Source: Timema cristinae (Eukaryota; Arthropoda; Insecta; Phasmatodea; Timematidae). Taken from it: a DNA stretch of 64,000 nucleotides. Below, piece by piece: positions 10,296 to 21,946 of this stretch. The translations under genes and the position numbers were made by a program. The DNA lies in the NCBI GenBank assembly GCA_039000515.1, contig JBCFYV010000100.1, positions 26,656,818 through 26,720,817 on the forward strand, in the 5' to 3' direction. Under the pieces are notes generated by a model, which was not told where the DNA came from, did not search any database, and saw nothing but the letters and a program-made list of their open reading frames with translations. Numbering within the stretch: the stretch's first letter is position 1; the number at the start of each line of letters is the position of its first letter.

Positions 10296-10345
10296 AAAAT
10301 ATGAGACGTCCAACTTACTTACTCTATGGCATTAGGAACTCTAAA
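10296..10345 (-). repeat. conserved flank of the 46-bp minisatellite
   Basis: The minus strand reads GAGTTCCTAATGCCATAGAG followed by TAAGTAAGT. The same flank lies next to the minisatellite at 41195-41226 and a diverged form at about 58735-58765. Confidence 0.7.
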
Positions 10346-10364
10346 ATTAATTGCCACACTCACA

Positions 10365-10515
10365 AAACTACGCCACCTATTCCTATCTTGAGCTAGTTAT
10401 ATTCAGTTCACCTCATTACACGATATCCCTATCTTGAGATAATTATATCCAGTCCACACCATTACATCCTATCCCTATCTTGAGCTAGTTACATCCAGTG
10501 CACCTCATTACACCC
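10365..10515 (-). repeat. 46-bp minisatellite, 3 copies
   Basis: On the minus strand each copy reads like the long array at 57918-58690 (CTAGCTCAAGATAGGGATAG, then TGTAATG and GTGGACTGGAT-like). Confidence 0.85.
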
Positions 10516-10672
10516 ACCTCTTTCAGGTCCATTCTAATGTTATCGTTGAATGTATGTATACACAAAAAGTCGCCAGCCCAGCTAATAAAACTTGACGAGC
10601 TTAGATTAATAAAAAATATCTCTCCACTAGGATCGCTTGTGTTCTCCAACACCAGAAAGTGTCACTCTGATA

Positions 10673-12009
10673 GTCTAGTGCAACGGTTCCAAAGTTTTCT
10701 CGACTCGCGAACCCCTTTCACAAACATCTGAGCTGCACGAGCCCCCTAGTAAATATCCATAGCCACTCATTTAATTTTATACCTAATTTTTATGAAACGT
10801 TGTTGTTAATTGTAATCAAAATGTTTAATGCCTTTAAATTAGCCTACTATAGCTCGGTAGGTACTTTGCGATACCCCACCAAATATAAGAGAATAATATT
10901 GAAACTACTTAAGTACAAGTTCAAATATTTATTCATTTGTTTTAAAAATTAAAACTGAAATTAAATAAGCAAAGTAATGTAGAAAAAAATTATCTTTACT
11001 GTCACAATATTATCAAATTTCAATTGTTTTTTTAAAGTGGTACTGGAAATTGCTGCATTGACATAACTGAAATACCCTTCTTAAATAACAAAATTCCATG
11101 CCGATTTAAGATTCAAAATTGTTAACTAGTTCTAAAAGTTACTCACCTCTTCACGTGACTTAGTGAGAAGGATGCGCTTGCTTTGGATGGCACAAAGCTT
11201 TAAAGTCAGTAACTACAGGTGATAAATAACGTCTAAAGTTACTTTCAGCATTGAGCCTGTTTCTGAATCTATTTTTTAAATATCCATATGAAGAAAACGT
11301 TTCTCGTTCAAATACGTAGAAGAAAATGGTAACAAAGCTATGATAGCTTTATTCCCTTAACAATAGGAGCTTCTCCTTTAAACTTAACCAGAAATCAATT
11401 AGACAGAGATTTGTAGCTTTTCTTTAAATCAAAATCAGTGGAAATTTCAAGGAGCTGCTTTTTTTCACTCACACTTAATGTGGAGGATTTCAAAACGGCT
11501 CTCTCTTCCAGGGGGTTGCTAATCCAATTGTTATTATTGGACATGGCTGGGAGATTTTCTATAACCACGTTCTTTACACCTACGTCCCAAGAAAGCTGAT
11601 TTTCTACCATGAAGTCGTGAAGGGTATCAAAGCACTCCGTTTTATTGATAATTAAACACGTTTCCCAAAGTTTTTTTTTAACGACTCGATACGTTCTTGA
11701 GAAGTAAAAAAGTTAATATTTGACCCCTGAAGAGAGGTTTGAACTGTTCATTTTTGAGAAAATGTCTGCCAAATAGGCCAAAGCCTTGAACACATTTGAT
11801 CTTGCATGCACTTTGCTTTTTGAAAGAGACGGTTGATAAACACGAAGTTTTCGTTTTTCTTAAGTTCAAACAATCTTGGCTTCCCCTTTCCTCACAAAGT
11901 TCTGCAAAAATCCACCATTTCAGAAATATTTTGGCGAACCCCTTAGAAGAGAAGATTTCGTGAACCCCGGGGGTTCGTAAATCACAGTTTGGGAACCGCT
12001 GGCCTGAAG
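10673..12009. mobile_element. hAT-type element, decayed copy with transposase fragment
   Basis: The element proper is 10681-12001. Ends CAACGGTTCCAAAG and (reverse complement of the right end) CAGCGGTTCCCAAACTG form an imperfect inverted repeat; the 8-bp flanks GTCTAGTG and GCCTGAAG agree at four positions, so the duplication has decayed. Matches 4261-6659 outside that copy's insertions and deletion. Confidence 0.8.
11225..11610 (-). pseudogene. hAT transposase C-terminal fragment
   Basis: The minus strand carries the end of a hAT transposase of the ZBED5/SCAND-like group, a nuclear cut-and-paste enzyme. The open part (11610-11395) holds SVSEKKQLLEISTDF. After a stop and frame changes come the dimerisation-region signature LLPFSSTYLNEKRF (about 11350-11290) and KNRFRNRLNAESNFRRYLS (about 11280-11230), the RNRL..E..LR pattern near the usual C-terminus. 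At least one stop and two frame changes make it non-functional. The N-terminal zinc finger and catalytic core are absent. Identification rests on the two motifs; I am fairly sure of the superfamily, less of the subgroup. Confidence 0.7.
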
Positions 12010-12915
12010 ATAACGGGTTAAAAACTTCTTTTTCTCTCTTCTCCGTCGCACTCTACAAGAAACTTTATAAAGGGTGGGATTAGGCAGCAGTCCTTTCCTC
12101 CCTTCATTCCTAATAATAGCAAACAACCTTGAAGTAAAGTACAACAAAAATGCAGTTCCCTGGCAGTTTTCTTTTGTTTCTTTTTCAAACCCACAAACAT
12201 AAATAACTTGTTTTGATATACAAGATCCGAGTTCATGTTAAATACTCCAAATAAATTGAAAAATTAAATTATTTCAATACATGATGTCAAGTAAAGTAAT
12301 GGGGGGGTGTAATAAGGGAGGACTCTTAAAGGCACTATATTTTTTAATCTCTATGTAACCTTAAATACTAATTTAATATTTTTAATATATTGTAAATTAG
12401 TACCAAGTCAACAGTATTTTGTGATAGTATTTAAAAAAAATTAATTTGTTTATTGTGCATCAAACAAGCCCAAAATATTCAAGGTTTCTCTGTCTTGATT
12501 TATATTATTAATTTGTCCTTAAGTTGGATATTTCTGTCCTCCGAATCGTGCTCTGAGGCAACACAAACCACATAAACCTGAAGGGGTTTAGTTAGGGACT
12601 ATAACAGATCACTCAAGTTGGCTTCCATCCCACCCCATCAAATTAAATAATATGTAAATATACCACCATTTGCCACTTATTTTACGGGAGGGAGGGGTGG
12701 GGGGAAAGCAGGTTAAATGTAATTACCATCCTCAATTTTTATTTTGTATAGTGTAAATATTAAAATTCTGTTTTCCACTAAGTATGGCCCCATATGTTTG
12801 CAAGAGAAAAGTTATATAAAAGTGGTGGTGGTAGGGTTAAGCGTAGCCCCCTCCCTCACAAATACACATCTACAATTTGTCTTCAATATGGTCAATGTAA
12901 ATGTCTTGTAGAGAA
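12010..12915. other. unassigned AT-rich sequence
   Basis: No gene or repeat recognised. Short frames on both strands (11920-12236 minus, 12794-13000 plus) are not supported. Confidence 0.4.
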
Positions 12916-13245
12916 CATAAGTATGGGCGTTTTCAAAAAAGAGTTCTCTATTAATGCTTATACCGGATGGCCAAGGAGATATCTTCCTAGACACCAATAA
13001 GAAATTGTGAATTAGTGCCTCCAATTTACAACATTAAAGAAGAAATCGAACCCTAAACAAGCAAAAAGATGGGCATTTTCAAAAAAGGGTTCTCTCTATT
13101 ATTCCTTATACCTTGTGGCCAAGGGGATATCTTCCTAGCCCCCCATAAAAAAATCGTGAATTAGTGCCTCAAATTTACAGAACTAATTATGAGAATCGAG
13201 CACTAACCAGCACTGACGCAGCAAAAACGATGGGTACTTTCAAAA
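12916..13245 (+). repeat. diverged tandem repeat of about 145 bp, 2.2 copies
   Basis: Two copies share GGGCRTTTTCAAAAAAG, GGATATCTTCCTAG and GTGAATTAGTGCCTC in the same order (12925 and 13073 onward); a third start is at 13229. Confidence 0.8.
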
Positions 13246-13679
13246 ACCGGGTGGCAGGGCAGGGTGATACACATCCATAACTGGTCTTCAGGATGCGCCA
13301 CTAGCGTACTAGCGCTTTCTCACGGCAAGAGGTGTAACTAGTGAAATAATCTGGAAGAGCCACGTAAAGTTCTGTCCATTTCTTCAATGCTTCTATAATA
13401 GTATATACTTTCAACGATGTTATCCTTCTATTAGCGTCTAGGTCTTCTCAATGATCTCTTCCTTAAGTAGCCTCCTCCCCTGTCCAGTAGCCTAATTCCT
13501 TTATGGACCTAATAATTTCTTAATGGTAAGCGTTCAATAATCCGCGTCGGAGTTTTGAATTATTTACATTATTTTTAATGAGACTGCGTTCGTTTATCCG
13601 CATCGTACGTATCGGACGTTGGCAATGTCGAGTAAAGTTCCGAAAGACTGATTCAAATCCTATTCGTGCAATGCGTGCG
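13246..13679. other. unassigned sequence
   Basis: No supported feature; lies between a tandem repeat and a LINE scrap. Confidence 0.35.
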
Positions 13680-13867
13680 GTCCGTGGATACTTACTATAA
13701 GCACCTTGTTTTCGAACACACTTAAAATTGTGTTCGTCATTTAAGGCATTATTTTCGTCATTTAAGGCAAGAGACCACGTTTCCCACACATAGAGAACGG
13801 GTAAAATTAGGGGTTTTTGTATTTTCTGAGTGTTCTTGAAAGCAGGCGAGATGACAACGACTAACAA
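13680..13867 (-). pseudogene. LINE reverse-transcriptase C-terminal scrap
   Basis: The minus-strand frame contains LILPVLYVWETWSL, matching the (I)xPVLLYGxETW motif that follows the palm/thumb of many animal LINE reverse transcriptases. Next to it is a direct duplication of about 20 bp (GCCTTAAATGACGAA twice). The basic continuation HNFKCVRKQ resembles the usual FE..VLRKI stretch. A fragment with no start, no catalytic box and no neighbours; identification rests on one motif. Confidence 0.5.
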
Positions 13868-14884
13868 CTAGAAATGTTAAATAGAAAATGTTGGCAAAAA
13901 ATGTCCCAGAAAAATGTATATTAGATATTTTTTTCCATTACCCGCCTTCCCCTTTAAAAAAACATCCCCGTTACTATTAATCGAACGCAATTGAGATATC
14001 CCAAGTTTTAAAGTTTCCACATCCAATTTACTCAAGGGATATTAAAACCAGTAACATTATCACACTACTGTAGTTCCAATAAAGCAGTGACAGCGACTTT
14101 AGTTTTCTTATAAAACTCACGTCTTGACTACAGCGCTTAGTGGTTGAATGTGTCACTAGCGTCGGGTCGGACATGTTATTTACCAATATTATAATCGAAG
14201 TCATAACGAGCATATTCCACTTCCCGGGATTCAAGGATTTGAAAAGCGTACCGAAAAATTGTCATATTTCACTATTTGAGAAGTTTATACTCAATAAGAC
14301 AATAATTAAAATAATGTTTAAGGTTGATTAAAACATTTGCTAGAACACTACCCTGCCCCCTTCCTCTCTAGTTCCACAGCACATTATTTGTTTGCTATAT
14401 GTAGCCTATGCATGTAGGGTGGTCGGTCACTCAAACTCTAGACTAAAATTACAGAATAATTCCCGGTTTTCTTAGCAATAAAAACATTATGGAAACGGCT
14501 TTTCCTCCGGTTACGGGACTCTGAACAAATGATACTGAATGAAAGTATTGTGAAAAATACGCCACCAAATTGTAATATAATTATAGAACTACCTGAGCAA
14601 GTATTGTTAGTATGTCTACCCAATACCCGGGCTTAGGACTATTACCCAATTCACTATCCTACAACCTCAATTGTTTTTTAGTATTCTTATATTACTTCAA
14701 GATGGGTCTTTGTTAAAAAAAAGATTCCTCTCCATTTCTGGTTGTGATGTTTACCGCGAGTGATCACAGCTAGGACTCCTCACTATCACCTTAAAAAAAT
14801 AGTATGGGTGCAGCCGTGTGAATCCTTATCACACTATTTTTAAGGACTGGGTCAGATAGTCACTATTCCACTTGTGGTGTGTGC
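13868..14884. other. unassigned sequence with a short hairpin
   Basis: AT-rich. An imperfect inverted repeat at about 14790-14850 (CCTTAAAAAAATAGT opposite ACTATTTTTAAGG) is the only structure seen. Confidence 0.4.
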
Positions 14885-15000
14885 TCAGGCCCGAGGTATA
14901 GTGGTCGGTGTACCTGGCTACGAAACTAGAGTTCCCTGTTTCGATTAACCGGCTGGTACCACGAAGGGGGAATAACCCCAACGGTCACCAGGATTTGGTT
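14885..15000 (+). repeat. tRNA-like SINE head
   Basis: CGAGGTATAGTGGTCGGTGT resembles an A-box region and CCCTGTTTCGATTAAC a degenerate B-box. The GGTACCACGAAGGGGGAATAA segment that follows would be its body. No tail or duplication was located. Confidence 0.4.
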
Positions 15001-16244
15001 GATTAGGCTTAAGTTAGGTTCAAGATCAATTTACTGACTCCACACTTTCATAATCACTATCATCATCTCATCAACCTCCATAGGTGTACACTGGGCAACG
15101 TTCTGTGTCAACAGAACGGCTAAACTATACACACAGGCGACAGAACTAGATAATAAGTAACTCTTCAGGTCAAGGTTGCAATACGCTTTTTAAAAAAAAA
15201 AGGCCCCGAGGAGAATAAAAAAGCTTAATTAAGAGTAGTATGTATACAAATATGCTATACCCAGTTGCAGTTGAAACCTTATTTGTATAGGGATTAAAAA
15301 AAACTTGTCTCCCCAAACAAATGTTTGAAAATTGTATCTCTAGAAAAACTGTTTGTAGTGACAACAACTAAAATTTTTGGGGAGTTAAATTACTCAAGAT
15401 GCTATTTGAAAAGACCCTCTCCTCAATTTATTTTCAAATTTGGATACTCTTGGGAGATATTTAGAGCGGTCTTCACTCGGAAATTTTCTGAAAAATGAGA
15501 TTCTATAAGTAATTTGAAGAGATCCTCCCCTTAATTAGATGCCTCTAGAAGATAATGAGTGAGCCCATCTGGATTTTTCTTTAAATTGGATGTCCCGGAA
15601 ATGTTTGACAGTTTGCATTTGTGAATGCTAAAAATGTAATGTGTGTGATTTTTCAGGAAATGGAATATATTAAATTTAGTAGGAAAATTCATATAGCTTA
15701 GTTTAGTTACATCCTTGCATAAAGGAGCTCTTTAATGTTGTTTTAATCCTCCAACCAAGGAAAAAATTCAAACAAAATTCACAGTTTTCCTTATCAGTGG
15801 CCACCCTTATAATAGGCTCTAGGTGCCGCCTCCCTCGATCCACCCCCCTCACCAAGGACTAATTCACAGGCCTCAGGCCACAGCGGAAAATGTTTAGCCC
15901 AACAACCAATCTCAACAGGAGAGCATATGTCAAAGAAGTAAATAGAAACAAAGGAATTAATCCCTCGATCAATAGCACATTCACATACACAAATTTTATC
16001 AGTATTCAAGTAAAGAAATGTCTAGCGGGAAATAAACGAAACAACCCTGGTCTCAAGTTGACTGCATCCAACCTTAGGATGACAATCTCCTAACTGTGGA
16101 CCCATAACAAAACGTTGGCACGTGGAGCAGAGCGCGGTGTTGCCAAGTCTCCTGCCGAATACGCACAGGTCGGGCGCGAAGAGATGGCCCCTTTTAGTTC
16201 AAAAGACGATTTTAGAGAGGACTGTCTCGGTATCTGAAATAGTG
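15001..16244. other. unassigned sequence
   Basis: No supported feature; a CG-richer stretch lies at about 16080-16200. Confidence 0.35.
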
Positions 16245-16460
16245 CCAATCAGATGTTGCGCTTAGGTTAAATATTTACAGAAGCTTTAAGAGTACAAGAG
16301 TTTAGTGTTTGATATAATACCAAAAATATTTTCTATGGTCCTACGGTTATATAAACATACCTAGTTTAAAAAATGAAATTTTCTACTCCCTAAGGTCCAA
16401 AAACTCACATCTTTTGGTTGATCACTAAGAGCTAAGTGCCCGGGAAACGAAAGCGACTGG
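16245..16460 (+). repeat. dispersed repeat R2, copy 1
   Basis: Shares CCAATCAGATG-TGCGCTTAG at the left, TATTTTCTATG in the middle and CCCGGGAAAC at the right with 48735-48930 in the same order. No coding content or termini recognised. Confidence 0.65.
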
Positions 16461-16480
16461 TATAGGAGCGAAACATCAAG

Positions 16481-16598
16481 TCCGTTCACCGTAGGAATTG
16501 TTTTCTGAAAGGTCTTTTTCCCTACCAGAAATCTACTATATAGTAAGATATTGGTAGGAAAAAAGACCTTTAAGAGAGTAATTCCTACCGTGAACGGA
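16481..16598. mobile_element. palindromic MITE, copy 1
   Basis: A 118-bp near-complete palindrome. Arms start TCCGTTCACCGTAGGAATT and end with its complement; the centre is CTACTATATAGTA. A diverged relative is at 23095-23194. Confidence 0.8.
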
Positions 16599-17725
16599 GT
16601 ATAGATCTTCGTGGATCTAATAATGTAAAATGTAATTAATATGTATGTAGAACACAGTAATCACTCTATAAAGAGGTCGTCTTTAAATTACGTTGTGGTT
16701 TAAGAGGGGTTTCCAGTATTTTATTACGAGGGGGGGGGGGGGTGTATAATCAATCGTTAGATTTTTATCAATGTTTATGAGACAAAAAAATGTAAAGGAA
16801 AGGGACAGAAAAGAAATCGATTAATTATAAGATTTCCCTTATAGTTTAATCTACTTATAATGTGTTTCACCTAATTTTACTGCAATTAAAATATTCTAAA
16901 ATATAATATTAATCGCTTCATTACCAATCACTGTCTAGAAATACTTTAACGATTAAAGTAATCTAATTTGCCAAATAATAAAAATGTACATAAGATAGAG
17001 GGGGAAAGAACAGCCCAAAATCTAGAATTTGTCTCGTGTTGAAATCATAAGTTTACCCTACAAATCAGTAGTTTATTTCATGTTGAAATAGAACTACTAC
17101 AATGCCAGAACTTAAATAAGAAAATCCCAAAAATGACAAAGGAAAGAAGCGTTGAATGTAGTGAAAATTTTAAGTCAAAGAGTAAGAGATTCCATTGATT
17201 GTCTTTTGAAGTATGGCTATGCCGATCAAACAATTAAAGCCATTTATTAATGAGGTAAAAATGAGACACCTGCAACTAGTCTTTGAAATGGAAAAAACGC
17301 AATGCTACTCCCTTTATTTGTTTACCTCCTGGAAAATAATCTGCAAGCAGCTCATTTCTTCAACAGAGGACTTATAATAATGCCATTAGCTGAAATCATG
17401 GAATGATTACACTTTCTTTTGACATTTTTGAAGGCAATGCAAATTTCGAAGTATTTAAAGTTGTCAAATTGCAAACATACATAATAAAGTTATGCTTGAG
17501 AAGAAAACCACTTTTAATTTGAACTTATCTCAGAGTTATTAATATTTTTCTGTGAGATATTTAACGAACACTATGAGCAGAATGATTATATCAGCAAACG
17601 ACGTATAAACTAACATAAATATAGATCACACCCAATAACCAGCCCCTGTAGTTAGTTCATCGCTGTAAAAATTGAAACCCACATTTCACCAATGATACAT
17701 TTTTCGGTCGCGTCAAAATTTGAGC
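16599..17725. other. unassigned AT-rich sequence
   Basis: Contains a poly-G run at about 16731-16742. Nothing else recognised. Confidence 0.4.
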
Positions 17726-17810
17726 ACGGGACCCTTAGCTCAATGGGCAAAATCTTTTAAACTCTATTGCAGGAAACATGTTCAAACCCCCGCTTCCCCT
17801 ACGTAAGGGA
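17726..17810 (+). repeat. tRNA-like SINE head, diverged
   Basis: GGACCCTTAGCTCAATGGGC resembles an A-box and GTTCAAACCCC a B-box at tRNA-like spacing. No tail found. Confidence 0.4.
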
Positions 17811-18486
17811 TAGTAAAAAAAATCCTCCTCCCCTTCTATTTTTTTTTAGATTATTGTAATCATTTAATAATTGTTAAACATAAAGTAGTAATAGAAGGAG
17901 TGATGTCAAATTTTATATGAGACTTACATTGCAGTAAGTAAATGAAATATAGGCCTGAGCGAAATAAGTAACGATTATATTTATTTTATGTCAAAAAAAT
18001 ATTTAGATAAAATATTGATAAGAAAAACCTTAAAATATATATTCTGAAACCCAATCCCCCCTCACCCCAAAAAAACTTACGTAATTTAAGAATGAGGTTT
18101 ACTTGGAAATAACATTGAAATGACCTTCAGATTTAAAGGCAACTTGTAATTGGTGGTTAGGTAGTTTCTGCCTTGAAGGGTCTCTCACCCCCTAGTTTTG
18201 TGGACAACTGAGAAGAGAAAGAGAGAATGAATTGGGTGGGGATGTAGAATTTTGGCATTGAGCTACAGCTTATTAGTTTCATGGAAATACCTGAAATCTC
18301 TTTCCTTTTCTTGAGGATAGTCATTTTACCTACTTGTTAACTTCCGGTAAAAGAAAAGAGTTATATTTATATTAGATATTTATTCATATAAATTTTTCCA
18401 AATGCAATCCATATTTAAAATAATGTAAGGACAATAGTTAGGTATAAAAAATATTTTTTTTTTAGTGGTTACGGAACTAGTGAAGC
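17811..18486. other. unassigned AT-rich sequence
   Basis: Nothing recognised. Confidence 0.4.
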
Positions 18487-18499
18487 ATTTATTCATTTA

Positions 18500-18759
18500 A
18501 TATTAATGATATTTAGCACCGCGTCTTACTACCCGTTTGGGTTATACGCTTTAAATACTAATTAAGCTAATGGATTAGGAATTGGGAAGGTTGAATTAGA
18601 GGAAGTGAACCCGCATTTGCGTGGAGGGAGAGTGGAAAACCATTTAGGAAAAACCACCCCAGTTCACCCGACCGAGATTCGAACCTCGATCTCCCCGTCC
18701 TCAGCAGTCGAGCTCAACACGACTAGCGCGTTAGCCAACTACGCCACCGAGGTGGTTTT
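18500..18759 (-). repeat. SINE-B, full length
   Basis: Minus strand: tRNA-like head CGGTGGCGTAGTTGGCTAAC, B-box GGTTCGAATCTCGG, body GTGAACTGGGGTGG, common tail. Perfect 13-bp duplication ATTTATTCATTTA at 18487-18499 and 18760-18772. The 77-codon plus frame across it is an artefact. Confidence 0.95.
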
Positions 18760-18772
18760 ATTTATTCATTTA

Positions 18773-20089
18773 GAATGTAATGTAACAAACATGAATAATA
18801 CATTTTTATTTGATAAATTAAGCTATACATTTAAATAACTTAGCCAAAACTAACCACAAACACACATGTTTGTTTAGAAAGTACAAATAATTTCAAACAC
18901 ACTATTAAAGTAGCTTATTACATATAATTAATTGATTAAAAATATACATTTCTTTTTTTTGTTTGTTTAATAATTCAAGTGAGACAGGTTCACTTTGACA
19001 TGTTTATTGTCCAGTTTGATACTTTACCAAAAGTAAAATCCCGTTAAATTGAATCAACAATATTTTTGTGTTTTTTTTTTCTTCCAAATTTGTACTCAAT
19101 ATGTTGAACCTTTTTTAAACTCAAAATATCCATAAAATCTAATGGTTACATTTTAATATTCATTGCACACAAAAATGTTTTAACAAATAGTTTGGTCCCA
19201 TAAACTAGTAGTTTTTTTTTTCTATGAACGCCTAAACATACCAAAAATAGCTGCTAATACTTGAAATGTAACCACTATTGTTGAACCAGATTTAGTTTAA
19301 AATTTAATGAAACAAAGTTTTGTGTCAGCCACATTAAATATGTAAGAAAATGTTAAAGTTTTTGATATTGTTTATTCAGTTAGTAAGAGCAGCAAATAAA
19401 AATCAATAATTTTATGACTATAACTTATAAGACTTAACTTAAGTATTCTGAATGTCCTTTGGATATGATAATACAATCTTTCATACTTGGTACTTTGTGG
19501 CCCAGTTTCACAGAAACTATGACTATAATAGATCGCAAGAAATGGATTTAAAACAAATTTAAAAAAAAAGTGTTTTAAGACACATGATTCTTAGATTTTC
19601 TGGCCTAATTCACATTCTCATTTTTAATTTAGAGTCCTCTAAATTATATAATTTGAGAAAATGTCTGAAAATATCACAAAATATCCGTTCTTATGGACAA
19701 TATTAATTTTTAAGCGCCTCTATTAATACTTAAAAATCATACTTTATTTAAACTTATTTTATACTGTAAATTTGTGGAGTTTCTACCCTCCGCCCCGCCC
19801 CCCCTCCCAAATGCTTTGAATACACTTAGCTCTCTAGATTTATGCCAAATATAAACAATCGTAACATAACCATCACTTAAGGTAATGCAATTAGTGGTTT
19901 GAGTTACGTTTAGATTATTTTTATAATTTAATTGTTTTTAGTAATTTGGGGCCAGATCTAACTAATATTTGTGGCCCAATAAATATGTTTCCCAGGAATT
20001 ATTTACTTAGGCTACTACTAATAGCTAGTAAATACATATGCTTAAATCACCTCAGCCAGAACTACCAATCTTAACCAGAATTACCAACC
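18773..20089. other. unassigned AT-rich sequence
   Basis: Downstream side of the Mutator-YqaJ relic. No terminal inverted repeat or repeat recognised. Confidence 0.4.
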
Positions 20090-20947
20090 TCAGCCATTCT
20101 CAACATTTTTCTTGCTTGGGGCTGTAGTTGACTTCTTTTTTTTAGTAAGCTCTGCCTCAATATAATCCAGATTGTGGATAGACATTGAACATGGATAGCG
20201 TGGGTCTACTAGTTCAGGCAGTAAACAATCAAAATAAAATAGGAAAGCTTAGTCACCATTTCCATTTCCCAGAAAAGGTAATCACATTCGATTCTTTCAT
20301 ATCGTATGCATGGCATAACTTGTGTCCATATAGCAAATATGCAGTATAACCGGCGTGTTACATGGAGCTGACCTTGGACTTGATAATAGTACTTATGACG
20401 CCTGTTTATTCCATCAATCTTTTTATATTTGGTAAGTTTCCAGAATGTCACCTTTCGTTTCAAAATTGTTGACTAAGGACTCATCTGTTCAGCTGATGAT
20501 GGACATTTTACCTCTACTATGCCATCATGGTCGATTAGGCCATCTGGTGTAGCGCCGAGGAATGTCAAATCAATCAACAAAGAAACCATAGCGTTCAACC
20601 CGAATTTTCAAAGTTTCTTCCAACTTCGCTATGGCATGTTCATTTGCTTTTCCGTATGACAACGAGCTTAGGTGTTAGAGATCAGAATATAATATTTGTT
20701 TGACCAAATTTTCACAACCAGTAGATGGGAGCTTGCAACAAACTTGTCCAAAATTATACGCTATTAAACGTTTCCTCCTTTCTTCTAAACATTGTCCAGG
20801 TTCACTCTGATTTATGGTTTGACGTTCAAGGTTTCGCAATTCTTCTTGGGAATGTTGGAGGCTATTTTGCATTTCTTTTTTAAACAACATAATATCTTTT
20901 TCTGGCAAATCTGGGCGTTGAGAGTTTGGACCATAGTCAGCATCCAT
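20090..20947 (-). pseudogene. YqaJ-like PD-(D/E)XK nuclease part of a transposon protein
   Basis: C-terminal half of the minus-strand relic that begins near 21946. YqaJ-type domains are metal-dependent nucleases of the lambda-exonuclease fold. In order: RRKRLIAYNFGQVC and STGCENLVKQILYSD (20675-20760), the usual domain start; ALAYGKANEHAIAKLEE (about 20590-20650); ATPDGLIDHDGIVEVKCP (about 20505-20555), with the metal-binding Asp and the E-V-K catalytic pair; KYYYQVQGQLHVT (about 20355-20395), the conserved Gln-rich motif; ECDYLFWEMEM; then in another frame CLLPELVDPRYP with a stop at 20092-20090. Key residues are present, but shifts near 20640, 20570, 20465 and 20230 break the frame. A poly-C/poly-A tract at about 20950-20977 sits at the junction with the transposase. 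Family assignment is strong; activity is excluded as it stands. Confidence 0.8.
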
Positions 20948-21946
20948 TTTCTTTTTTTTTGGGGGGGGGGGGGGGGGAGAATGGTTTGCTTGACCGGGTG
21001 GGCTTCGAGTGATGTGAATCTTCTCGCTTTCTTCGGGCGAGACATAATTTTCGACGCTTGCGTGCTTCTTCCAACTTTGTGAATTTTCCCGGGCTTGATC
21101 TATACAATTTTATTTGTAGTTTGTAATGGAGAGCGCCAGAATTGTAGCTTACTACAGCAGCAGCACATCGCGCTTGATAGGATCCTCTTTGTGTGGAATT
21201 GATGCGTTTGCCACCAGTTTTTATTACAATGGCAGCGTTGTGGTGCTCAACACAGTTGTTGTCTACACTATTCAGCAGGCGGCGACAGTGAATGGTAAAT
21301 GTTTGAGCTATAGATTTCAGCTTTTGTAAAATATCACTTTCTTGAAGCTCTGGAATAAGATTTTTCTCATTTTCTTTTAGTCCTGTGCAAAAATAAGGAG
21401 CACAATGTTGGTAGTCTCCAAATATATGATTTGGACTATTCAAAATGTAATCTTTTAATTTATCAGTGCGCTCGTGCAACTGTCCCGCCTCATTCATTCT
21501 AAATTTTGCAGCTTTCACCACTGTCCCACGTAGCTGCATACTTTTGGAACTGATTTTTTGTCGGAGATAAAATGGTCCATTCTTGTCGTTTTCCCACAAA
21601 TCTTTCAACTTGTTGAGTAGTTCCGGAAAAGATGATTACGGCACTCCAATGTTTGTACCGTCAAATTTCTATATGGACGAGCCTCAAGAAGCCTCTTGTA
21701 TACGCTATTGTCACCATCAGCAATGAGAGTGCTGTATCGTAGGCCGTACATTTCTTCGCTCTTGCAAAAGCCTCGACAATAATAGCTGCTTCCATACTTG
21801 ACGAGCTTTGATCCTCTCCCCAATTTTTGAAACCAGTATGCTTTTGAGGTTTTTTTTTCTTTCAGCGCCTGGTCACAAAATGTACAATATTGGTTTTTAA
21901 CTCCTATGTACAATACTTTCTTAGTCTTATACCCCCCAATAGCAGC
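20937..21946 (-). pseudogene. Mutator-like transposase relic, fused upstream of a YqaJ-like nuclease
   Basis: Minus strand. From about 21946 it reads GGYKTKKVLYIGVKNQYCTFC (zinc-binding Cys pair), YWFQKLGRGSKLVKYGSS, CKSEEMYGLRYSTLIADGD, with the catalytic-type Asp of the family, then VQTLECRNHLFRNYSTS. A one-base shift at about 21608 moves the frame; it goes on LKDLWENDKNGPFY through GDYQHCAPYFC and NSVDNNCVEHHNAAI to a basic C-terminus. This pattern (IADGDSSV, CxNHLLRN, GDH..C..YFC) is that of the Mutator-like transposase domain common in arthropod genomes. The exon begins after a good 3' splice site: a T-rich tract then CAG with AG at 21948-21947. The N-terminal part is not visible upstream, where a SINE-B remnant starts at 22290. 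A proline/lysine stretch at about 20950-20980 comes from a T/G homopolymer and may be a late insertion. Confidence 0.8.

Noticed and set aside
14790..14850. Hairpin as a MITE or miRNA precursor
   Set aside because: Short, AT-rich and imperfect; a single copy with no target duplication.
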